A stretch of 64,000 bases of DNA from an uncultured Bacilli bacterium (GTDB lineage: Bacteria; Bacillota_I; Bacilli_A; RF39; UBA660): NCBI GenBank assembly GCA_934167785.1, contig CAKPLX010000001.1, forward strand, positions 1 through 64,000. Direction: 5' to 3'. The notes below the pieces were generated by a model. It did not search any database. It was not told the origin of the DNA and worked only from the letters and a program-made list of their open reading frames with translations. Numbering within the stretch: the first letter of the stretch is position 1; every line of letters begins with the position of its first letter. A program made the translations under genes and the position numbers. This document shows positions 23,861 through 30,076 of the stretch, piece after piece.

Positions 23861-24794
23861 TTTTTATGTAATCTATGGAATAGAAAAGGGCTTAATTGAA
23901 AATTATAAAAAAGAAATCCTAAAAAAATTAACCAATTATGAATTAATAAAATATGATTTGAGTATAAATACTATTCAAGAAGTTATAGAAGACGCTACAA
24001 CAATTAGTATGTTTAATAAAGAAAAAGTGCTTATACTAGAAGATTGTTTCTTTTTAACTTCTAATAAAACTATAGAGGACTTGGATAAACTAGAAAAGTA
24101 TATTAGCAATTATAATCCTGATTGTTATCTAATAATGATTTGTAACGCCGAAAAAATAGATAGCAGGAAAAAAATATATAAATTGCTTTCTAAACACAAA
24201 ATTATAGAAGCAAATAAAGTAGACAAAAGTTTCTTAATAAAATACATTCAAAATAGCTTTAATGAAGAAAATTATAAAATTGATGACATAGAATTTTTCA
24301 TTGAAAGAGTAGGCACTAATCTTTCAAATATCAATAATGAAATAGAAAAACTAAAAATGTATCGATTAGATACGAAGACAATTACCAAAGAAGACATTTC
24401 TAAAGTTACTTCAAAAGTACTAGAAGAAGAAATATTTGCCTTAACGGATGCCATTATTTTTAAAGATACTAAAAAATCTTTAGACTTATTAGAAAATTTT
24501 TTGAGTTTAAATTATGATGCAATTCAAATTCTTTCCCTTTTAGCCAGTCAATTTCACTTCTTATTTCAAGTAAAAAGATTATTAAATAAGAATAAAACAG
24601 AATCAGAAATTGCCAAAATTTTAGAAGCAAATCCTTATCGTATAAAATATACCGTAAAAAAACTTTATGCCTATTCAGAAGAAATGCTTCTAAATTATAT
24701 CAAGCATTTAGCCAAAATGGATCATGATATTAAATTAGGATTAATCAACAAAGATTTAGCCTTAAAATTATTAATGATTTACCCCAATACTTAA
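23853..24794 (+). CDS. holA: DNA polymerase III subunit delta
   Basis: The delta subunit opens the sliding clamp as part of the clamp loader. The 313-residue product fits the family in length and layout: NNFYVIYGIEKGLIENYKKE at the N-terminus, then the IEDATTISMFNKEKVLILED strand region, CYLIMICNAEKIDSRKKIYK, and the C-terminal helical domain (EEEIFALTDAIIFKDTKKSL, LLASQFHFLFQVKRLL, KMDHDIKLGLINKDLALKLL). Sequence identity to well-known members is expected to be low, which is normal for HolA. It overlaps the preceding gene by eight bases and is followed by a strong terminator. Confidence 0.88.
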   Translation: MNNFYVIYGIEKGLIENYKKEILKKLTNYELIKYDLSINTIQEVIEDATTISMFNKEKVLILEDCFFLTSNKTIEDLDKLEKYISNYNPDCYLIMICNAEKIDSRKKIYKLLSKHKIIEANKVDKSFLIKYIQNSFNEENYKIDDIEFFIERVGTNLSNINNEIEKLKMYRLDTKTITKEDISKVTSKVLEEEIFALTDAIIFKDTKKSLDLLENFLSLNYDAIQILSLLASQFHFLFQVKRLLNKNKTESEIAKILEANPYRIKYTVKKLYAYSEEMLLNYIKHLAKMDHDIKLGLINKDLALKLLMIYPNT

Positions 24795-24795
24795 C

Positions 24796-24837
24796 ATTCT
24801 AACTTATTTTAAACAAATAGGTTAGAATATTTTTTTA
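24796..24837 (+). terminator. Terminator after holA
   Basis: ATTCTAACTTATTT (24796-24809) pairs with AAATAGGTTAGAAT (24815-24828), 14 bp with one wobble pair, followed by a T run. Confidence 0.9.
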
Positions 24838-24889
24838 TTTCAAAGGATTTTTAATATAAAAAAAGAATAATATAAGTAGAGGGAAATAA

Positions 24890-24933
24890 TTGTCAAAATA
24901 TATCTTATCAAAAAATTAGCTAGTTTTGTCGAA
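24890..24933 (+). promoter_or_regulatory. Candidate Spo0A boxes upstream of the STAS-sigF genes
   Basis: TTGTCGAA at 24926-24933 is an exact copy of the Spo0A box core. A second near-copy, TTGTCAAA, lies at 24890-24897, 36 bases upstream. In Bacillus the spoIIA operon is switched on by phosphorylated Spo0A through such boxes. The exact 8-mer also occurs inside pilB and dnaG, so a chance match cannot be excluded. Confidence 0.5.
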
Positions 24934-24990
24934 TATATTTTAGAAAGGGTTATTTTGTGATAAATTAAAATAGCAAAGGGTGAATTAAAC

Positions 24991-25293
24991 ATGTCAAAGA
25001 TCAGTACAGAATACAGAAAAGGAGTCTTTTTTGTAAGACTAGTTGGGAGGAACGGTAATGAGAAAGAAATAAAAAAAATATTTACGTTAATTGATGAATT
25101 AGGAATTCATAAAGTTGTATTAAACCTAGAAAGGATACAGTTTATTTCATTAGAAGCAATCAAAGAAATAGAAAAGTATCAAAAAAATGCAAATTTAAAA
25201 AAATTACTGATTATCTGTGATCAAAGGAGAAATAGATTATTAAATATTCTTCCTTGTATTGATCAAGAAATAGATGCTTTTTCTTGTCCTTAA
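24991..25293 (+). CDS. STAS domain protein, SpoIIAA-like
   Basis: In Bacillus, SpoIIAA is the anti-anti-sigma factor that frees SigF from SpoIIAB. This 100-residue product has the STAS pattern: strand GVFFVRLVGR, helix, then HKVVLNLERIQFIS and a helix, strand KKLLIICDQ. It lies directly upstream of a SigF-like gene, as SpoIIAA does. The phosphorylation motif DSSG is not conserved: the loop reads FISLEA with only one Ser (residue 53). So either it is regulated in another way or Ser53 takes over. No spoIIAB gene separates it from sigF. GGGTGA precedes the ATG. Confidence 0.65.
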   Translation: MSKISTEYRKGVFFVRLVGRNGNEKEIKKIFTLIDELGIHKVVLNLERIQFISLEAIKEIEKYQKNANLKKLLIICDQRRNRLLNILPCIDQEIDAFSCP

Positions 25294-25343
25294 AAGGGAA
25301 GAAGATTAACCCTTTATCCAAGATAATTGTTAGAAGGGTTTCT

Positions 25344-26024
25344 ATGAATGATACAATATTAATTAATTTAATCAAAGAAAATAAAGGATTAATTTGTTCA
25401 ATTATTAATAAATATACAAAATATTATGAATTCGATGACTTATATCAAGTAAGTATAATTGGCATAATAAAAGCTTATCAAAACTATGATCAATCAAAAA
25501 ATGTGAAATTAACAACCTATATGTATAAACATATTTTAGGGGAAGTATTAGCCTTGATTAAAAAATCCAACCCCTTAAAAATATCAAGAGAATATTATCA
25601 TTTATATAAAAAGATATTAGAGGCCAAAACACTATTAACTCAAAAATTAATGAAAGAGCCAAATATTGAGGAGTTATCTCATTTTTTAGAAATCGATGAA
25701 AGCTTAATTAACGATGTCTTAAGATGCCAAGCCAGTGTCAAAAGTCTCGATGAAGTGATCATGGAAGATGGAAAAAAATTGACGTTATTAGATCAAATAG
25801 CGGATCAATATCATAATAATGATCAATATCTAGAAAATATCGCACTAATAGAAGAATTAAACTTATTAAGTGAAGAAGAATACAAATTAATCAATTTACG
25901 ATACTTTGAAGATAAAACACAAAGCGAAACAGCCCAATTTTTTGGTACAAATCAAGTTCAAATCTCCAGAAATGAGAAAAAAATACTAAAAAAATTAAAA
26001 AATAATCTCTGTAAAACCGCATAA
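25344..26024 (+). CDS. sigF: Sporulation sigma factor, SigF/SigG type
   Basis: SigF is the first forespore-specific sigma factor. The 226-residue product has region 2 (FDDLYQVSIIGIIKAYQNYD, LTTYMYKHILGEVLALIKK), region 3 (LKISREYYHLYKKILEAK, PNIEELSHFLEIDESLI), a VKSLDEVIMEDGKKLTLLD segment like SigF, and region 4 ending TQSETAQFFGTNQVQISRNE. ATG 25344 follows AGAAGGG; an upstream TTG frame is unlikely. Position after a STAS gene favours SigF; SigG or a stress sigma factor (SigB type) is the alternative. The anti-sigma factor gene usually between the two is missing (gap of 50 bases). Confidence 0.8.
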   Translation: MNDTILINLIKENKGLICSIINKYTKYYEFDDLYQVSIIGIIKAYQNYDQSKNVKLTTYMYKHILGEVLALIKKSNPLKISREYYHLYKKILEAKTLLTQKLMKEPNIEELSHFLEIDESLINDVLRCQASVKSLDEVIMEDGKKLTLLDQIADQYHNNDQYLENIALIEELNLLSEEEYKLINLRYFEDKTQSETAQFFGTNQVQISRNEKKILKKLKNNLCKTA

Positions 26025-26043
26025 AATAAGCAATTGGTAAAAA

Positions 26044-26062
26044 TGTAACCGAATTGGTTACA
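26044..26062. promoter_or_regulatory. Inverted repeat between sigF and the Xre gene
   Basis: TGTAACC (26044-26050), five bases, GGTTACA (26056-26062): a perfect 7-bp dyad. It lies 47 bases before the Xre ATG. It could be an operator for that regulator or a weak hairpin; no T run follows on the plus strand. Confidence 0.45.
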
Positions 26063-26108
26063 GAAAAAAACTTGATTCTGTGAGAGAATAAAAATTAGGT
26101 GATGACAA

Positions 26109-26363
26109 ATGAGTACTTCACATAGAAGAAATGAAGACATTTATGACATAATTGCAGCAAATATTAAAAAATATCGAAAAGAAGCAAAAATTACCCAAGC
26201 TGAACTTGCAGATAGAGCGCATTACTCACATGAATTCATAAGACGCATTGAAGCACCAAACGGAAAAAAATACTTTTCAGTAGATACTTTAGCCCAAATT
26301 GCAAATGTCCTAAATGTTAAACTAGAAACATTAGTAAAAGGAATAGACAATGAAGATAAATAG
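26109..26363 (+). CDS. Xre-family DNA-binding regulator
   Basis: The 84-residue product is a single Cro/C1-type helix-turn-helix: IIAANIKKYRKEAKITQAEL, ADRAHYSHEFIRRIEAPNGK, then FSVDTLAQIANVLNVKLETL. There is no second domain. AGGTGATG lies eight bases before the ATG. It sits between sigF and spoVAC on the same strand, with a dyad upstream that may be its own operator and a terminator downstream, so it is a separate unit. Similar orphan regulators occur widely; a role in sporulation is suggested only by position. Confidence 0.85.
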   Translation: MSTSHRRNEDIYDIIAANIKKYRKEAKITQAELADRAHYSHEFIRRIEAPNGKKYFSVDTLAQIANVLNVKLETLVKGIDNEDK

Positions 26364-26382
26364 ACTTCATTGTTTTATTTTT
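26348..26382 (+). terminator. Terminator after the Xre gene
   Basis: CAATGAAG (26348-26355) pairs with CTTCATTG (26365-26372), followed by a T-rich tail. The stop codon of the gene is in the loop. Confidence 0.85.
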
Positions 26383-26393
26383 TTAGATAATTC

Positions 26394-26423
26394 GTATAAA
26401 TAAAAAAAGAAAAAGCCATATTA
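26394..26423 (+). promoter_or_regulatory. SigG-like promoter candidate for spoVAC
   Basis: GTATA (26394-26398), 18 bases, CATATTA (26417-26423), the same layout as at 4965. The spoVA operon is SigG-dependent in Bacillus. The predicted start of transcription is only about 8 bases before the ATG, with GGTGA at the very 5' end. Confidence 0.5.
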
Positions 26424-26437
26424 TAAATGGTGAAAAT

Positions 26438-26878
26438 ATGAAAAATCAAGAATATCAAGAATTTATAAAACAATATACGCCTAAACCAAATAAAGGGAAA
26501 AATGCTATTATTGCCTTTATTGTGGGAGGATTACTAGGAACCTTTAGTGAATTACTTCTAGAAGTTTATCAATTTATTTTACATCTCCCTAGAAAAGAAG
26601 CAGGAGTTTTAGTCATTTTAACTTTAATTGTAGCTGCATCTATATTAACTGCTTTAGGAATATTTGATGTAATTGTAACCAAGGTAAAAAGCGCCTTAAT
26701 TATTCCTATAACAGGATTTGCTCATTCAATAACATCCGCAGCCTTAGAATATAAAACAGAAGGTTTTGTATTAGGAATTGGCGCAAATATTTTCAAATTA
26801 GCAGGAACAGTTATTTTATATGGAGTAGTTGCTGTTTATTTCTTTGGAATACTTAGAATACTAATAATAGGAGGGTAA
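26438..26878 (+). CDS. spoVAC: Stage V sporulation protein AC
   Basis: SpoVAC is a forespore inner-membrane protein and part of the channel that moves dipicolinic acid into, and out of, the spore. The 146 residues have an N-terminal YQEFIKQYTPKPNKGKNAII (typical of the family), then four to five membrane helices, with FIVGGLLGTFSELLLEVY and FAHSITSAALEYKTEGFVLG, a conserved block. The start follows GGTGA. The TAA stop is one base before the spoVAD ATG. The order AC-AD-AE is the minimal spoVA unit found in many non-Bacillus spore formers; AA, AB and AF are not seen. Confidence 0.95.
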   Translation: MKNQEYQEFIKQYTPKPNKGKNAIIAFIVGGLLGTFSELLLEVYQFILHLPRKEAGVLVILTLIVAASILTALGIFDVIVTKVKSALIIPITGFAHSITSAALEYKTEGFVLGIGANIFKLAGTVILYGVVAVYFFGILRILIIGG

Positions 26879-26879
26879 A

Positions 26880-27875
26880 ATGACAACAACTTATAAAAAC
26901 GTATATATAAAAGAAACAGCGACCATCGCTGGAATATATGAAGCAAATGGTCCATTAAAAAAGTATTTTGATAGAACTTACCAAAAAGATTTATATTTTG
27001 GAGAAAAAAGTTGGGAAAAGGCGGAAATAAAATTATTAAGAGATGTCACTTCTTTAATTTTAAGAAAAGCTAGATTAAAAGAAAGTGAAATCGATGTTGC
27101 AATTTCAGGAGATTTAAGTAATCAAATTGCAGCAAGTAATTATGCCTTTAGAGAATTTGATATTCCTTTTTTAGGAATTTATAATGCTTGTGCAACAAGT
27201 AGTGAAGGAATACTCATAGCTGCTAACTTTATTGAAGGAAAAATTTATAAAAATTGTCTAGTTACTACTTCTAGTCATAACACTGCTGCTGAAAAACAAT
27301 ATCGTAATCCAACAGAATATGGAACTCCCAAACCTCAAACAGCAACCTTTACCACAACAGGAGGAGCAGCCATTTTATTAACCTCAGACAAAACAAATAT
27401 TAAAGTATCGGCTTCTACTATAGGAAAAGTTATTGACAAGAAAACAACGGACGTTAATCACATGGGAGCAGTAATGGCACCAGCCGCCGCTGACACCATT
27501 TATAGACATCTTACAGATTTAAAAAGAACTCCAGATTATTATGATTTAATTCTAACTGGTGATCTAGGAATATATGGGAAAGAAATTCTAATTAATTATC
27601 TAAAAAAAGTATATAACCTAGATATTTCAAAGAATTATAACGATTGTGGAACGATGATTTATGACCTAAAAAAGCAGCCTGTTTTTGCTGGAGGATCTGG
27701 CCCAGCATGTAGTGCCTTAGTAAACTTTAGTTATATCTATCATCAAATGAAAGAAAAAAAATTGAAGCGTGTATTAATTGTTCCAACAGGAGCCTTATTT
27801 TCTCCAACTCTATTTTTTCAAAAAGAAACGCTTCCTGCCATCGCACACGCTATTGCTTTGGAGGTGGTAGAATGA
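26880..27875 (+). CDS. spoVAD: Stage V sporulation protein AD
   Basis: SpoVAD has a thiolase-like fold and binds dipicolinic acid. It sits on the spore inner membrane with SpoVAC. The 331 residues show the family blocks: KETATIAGIYEANGPLKKYF, NACATSSEGILIAANFIEG, TSSHNTAAEKQYRNPTEYG, PQTATFTTTGGAAILL, VNHMGAVMAPAAADTIYRHL and YDLILTGDLGIYGKEIL, then the C-terminal PVFAGGSGPACSALV and VLIVPTGALFSPT. Length matches the Bacillus protein. It overlaps spoVAE by four bases, so the three genes form one operon. Confidence 0.97.
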   Translation: MTTTYKNVYIKETATIAGIYEANGPLKKYFDRTYQKDLYFGEKSWEKAEIKLLRDVTSLILRKARLKESEIDVAISGDLSNQIAASNYAFREFDIPFLGIYNACATSSEGILIAANFIEGKIYKNCLVTTSSHNTAAEKQYRNPTEYGTPKPQTATFTTTGGAAILLTSDKTNIKVSASTIGKVIDKKTTDVNHMGAVMAPAAADTIYRHLTDLKRTPDYYDLILTGDLGIYGKEILINYLKKVYNLDISKNYNDCGTMIYDLKKQPVFAGGSGPACSALVNFSYIYHQMKEKKLKRVLIVPTGALFSPTLFFQKETLPAIAHAIALEVVE

Positions 27876-28222
27876 TTTATTTAAATGCTTTTCTTTTTTG
27901 CGGAACAGTTTGTATGATCTCTCAACTAATTTTAGACAATACAAAATTAACACCCGGTCATGTTACATCACTTTTTGTAATTATTGGTGCCTTTTTAGAT
28001 ATTTTTGGAATCTATGATAAATTTGTTTTATACTGTGGCGCAGGTGCTATCATTCCCATTACTTCGTTTGGTCACTTGCTAATTCACGGAGCCATGGATA
28101 CAGCTTCTAGACTTGGTCCCTTAGGACTTGCCTTTGGAATATTTAATTTAACAAGTGCTGGAATTAGTATTGCCTTAGTCTCAGCATTTATTCTTTCCCT
28201 TATCCTAAAACCTAAACACTAA
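27872..28222 (+). CDS. spoVAE: Stage V sporulation protein AE
   Basis: The 116-residue product is a small integral membrane protein with about four helices. The conserved block LTPGHVTSLFVIIGAFLDIF is followed by CGAGAIIPITSFGHLLIHGA, the family signature, and SRLGPLGLAFGIFNLTSAGIS. It corresponds to the SpoVAEb form. ATG overlaps the end of spoVAD (ATGA). It is the last gene of the operon; a short hairpin with a T run at 28222-28242 ends it before the convergent transporter gene. Confidence 0.95.
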   Translation: MIYLNAFLFCGTVCMISQLILDNTKLTPGHVTSLFVIIGAFLDIFGIYDKFVLYCGAGAIIPITSFGHLLIHGAMDTASRLGPLGLAFGIFNLTSAGISIALVSAFILSLILKPKH

Positions 28223-28242
28223 AAGTACTTCTAAGTATTTTT

Positions 28243-28992
28243 CTAAAATAGAAAAAACTTTATTAACATAAATAAAATTCCAATAATAAACCACACTCTA
28301 CTTAACCAACAATAAGCATATTCTCTTGAAGTAGGAATTAATTCACTAAAAGAAATAAAAATCATAACTCCAGCAATAAAAGCAAACAAGAACCCAAGAA
28401 TCATAGGATTCACAAAAGAAATAAAAAAGAAATAAGTAAGAATAGCTCCCACCGGCTCTGATAATGCGGAAACAAAAGTGTAAAAAAAAGCTTTTGTTTT
28501 TTTCTTTGTCGAATAATAAATAGGAATCGAAATAGAAATCCCTTCTGGAATATTATGAAGAGCAATTGCGATCGCCAAAGAAAGACCCAAAGTTGTACTT
28601 TTGGTTGTAGAAATAAAAGTTGCAATTCCCTCCGGAATATTATGAAGAATAATTGCCAACATAGAAATAATTCCTACTTGATATAAAGAAGACTTTTGTT
28701 TTTCTAACCGAATTCCTTTTTCTACAAAAAAAGTAAGAATAATACCAATCATCAAAAAAAGAAAGATAAGAAAAGATAAATAAATTCCTGAATAATAACT
28801 TCTTAACATCATAAATGCTTCTGGGATTAAATCAGTAATAGACACGCATAACATTACTCCAGCAGCAAAAGCTAAACTTCCTGCAATAATTTTCTTTTCA
28901 TTTTTGAATTTAAATAAAATAGGAAGCATCCCAATCATAGTTGAAAATCCTGCCATTGTTGAAAGCAGAAATCCCATTCCAATTTGTCCCAT
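28243..28992 (-). CDS. ZIP family metal transporter
   Basis: ZIP proteins import zinc, iron or manganese. The 249-residue product has eight membrane helices with the signature HNIPEGIATF in helix 4 and HNIPEGISIS in helix 5, and AFAAGVMLCVSITDLIPEAF near the N-terminus, which fits the ZupT/GufA branch. I use ATG 28992 (GGTGATC six bases upstream, normal ZupT length). An upstream in-frame ATG at 29103 would add 37 residues of hydrophobic leader and lacks a ribosome site. A SigG-like promoter candidate precedes ATG 28992. It converges with spoVAE. Confidence 0.9.
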   Translation of the reverse strand: MGQIGMGFLLSTMAGFSTMIGMLPILFKFKNEKKIIAGSLAFAAGVMLCVSITDLIPEAFMMLRSYYSGIYLSFLIFLFLMIGIILTFFVEKGIRLEKQKSSLYQVGIISMLAIILHNIPEGIATFISTTKSTTLGLSLAIAIALHNIPEGISISIPIYYSTKKKTKAFFYTFVSALSEPVGAILTYFFFISFVNPMILGFLFAFIAGVMIFISFSELIPTSREYAYCWLSRVWFIIGILFMLIKFFLF

Positions 28993-29008
28993 AATGATCA
29001 CCAATAAA

Positions 29009-29038
29009 TAATATGAAAAAATGAGAAGAAAATTATAA
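29009..29038 (-). promoter_or_regulatory. SigG-like promoter candidate for the ZIP gene
   Basis: On the minus strand: TTATA (29038-29034), 18 bases, CATATTA (29015-29009). It has the same spacing as the candidates before spoVAC and the lipoprotein gene, with one -35 mismatch. Confidence 0.3.
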
Positions 29039-29125
29039 TATTTATATCTATTTTCTTTCAAAAGAGAATTTGACAATAACCTAAAAAGTGCTATCGTAGC
29101 CACTATTAAAAAGGGGAGAAAACAT

Positions 29126-29238
29126 ATGGATTCAAATAATTTTACAGAATTAAAAAGAAAAAATTATTAAACGCAGCAGAGCATTATCGTGAAGCTGAAA
29201 TTATGAAAAAAGTATTAAATAAAGTAAATAAACATTGA
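29126..29238 (+). pseudogene. Small gene interrupted by a -1 frameshift at an A run
   Basis: A strong ribosome site, AAGGGGAG (29111-29118), precedes ATG 29126. The zero frame gives 14 codons to TAA at 29168. The sequence A AAA AAT at 29158-29164 is a possible -1 slippery heptamer. A shift there gives a 37-residue product continuing KLLNAAEHYREAEIMKKVLN to TGA at 29236-29238. The continuation has an amphipathic, charged helix look, so it seems to be real coding sequence. It may be a one-base deletion, a sequencing artefact at a homopolymer, or programmed slippage. A terminator follows at 29266. The product is not recognised. Confidence 0.45.
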
Positions 29239-29265
29239 AGATAATTATTAATAAAACAATTAACG

Positions 29266-29296
29266 AAAAAAAGCCTCTAAATTTAGAAGCTTTTTT
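29266..29296 (+). terminator. Two-way terminator
   Basis: AAAAAAGCCTCTAAA and TTTAGAAGCTTTTTT around 29267-29296 pair with one mismatch. It lies between the small interrupted gene and the convergent TetR gene. Confidence 0.8.
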
Positions 29297-29319
29297 AATG
29301 ACTAAAAATAAGAAATATA

Positions 29320-29898
29320 CTAATTTTTAGGAGAAATTTCTAAATTATCAGGAATTAAGATATCTAAGTAATGTAACATTTCTTCCTTCGAATACTTAAA
29401 ATCATTAAGCATCCATTCTGTCCCAGCACTAAATACGGCTCCTAAATAAAAAGTAGCAACAAAATTACTAGGAATTTGTACACGCTTATCTGATTTATCA
29501 ATTCCTTCAATAATTTCTTTTTTAAAAGTATCATAAATCATGTCCATTAAAATTCCATTCTTATTTGTCTTTCCAATCGCAACATAAATATCTTTTTTCT
29601 CTTCAACATGATCTAAAAATAAAGAAATCATCTCTAGATAGTACTCTTTCGTATTAAGTGTACTTGTATTTTTTTCCAACTCTTTTTCTAAAGATTCTTT
29701 TAATGTATCAATATAAGAAGAAAGTAATTCATATTTATCTGAATAGTGAGAATAGAAAGTAGAACGATTAACCAAAGCTCTCTCACAAATATCAGAAACT
29801 TTTATTTCTTCAAAAGGCATATCACTCATCAGCTCAATCAAAGTCTGATAAAGATTATTTTTTGTTTTTATTACCCTTAAATCTATCTTTTTGTTCAT
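29320..29898 (-). CDS. TetR-family transcriptional regulator
   Basis: The 192-residue product has a typical N-terminal TetR helix-turn-helix: KTKNNLYQTLIELMSDMPFE, then KVSDICERALVNRSTFYSHYSDKYELL. The C-terminal part is the variable ligand domain, resembling the TetR C-terminal domain found in Firmicutes regulators (FYLGAVFSAGTEWMLNDFKY). It is divergent from a two-gene exporter unit at 30077 and is likely to repress it, as in many TetR-exporter pairs. The ligand cannot be read from the sequence. Confidence 0.92.
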   Translation of the reverse strand: MNKKIDLRVIKTKNNLYQTLIELMSDMPFEEIKVSDICERALVNRSTFYSHYSDKYELLSSYIDTLKESLEKELEKNTSTLNTKEYYLEMISLFLDHVEEKKDIYVAIGKTNKNGILMDMIYDTFKKEIIEGIDKSDKRVQIPSNFVATFYLGAVFSAGTEWMLNDFKYSKEEMLHYLDILIPDNLEISPKN

Positions 29899-30005
29899 TT
29901 TACATCACCTGTACCCATTATAGTAATTTAAAATACATTTGTAAAGTTATGCAACAAAAATTGCTTATTTATACAACAATTAATAGACGAATGTTGAATA
30001 ACATA

Positions 30006-30039
30006 CAATTAAAATGATTTGTTAGTGAACTTTTAATTG
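30006..30039. promoter_or_regulatory. Inverted repeat in the TetR-exporter gap
   Basis: CAATTAAAA (30006-30014) and TTTTAATTG (30031-30039) are perfect inverse copies 16 bases apart, upstream of the exporter gene and close to its likely -10 (around 30043-30052). A possible TetR operator; AT-rich, so weak alone. Confidence 0.4.
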
Positions 30040-30076
30040 GATTGTAATATGATATCTAACGAATGGAGGTAATATG

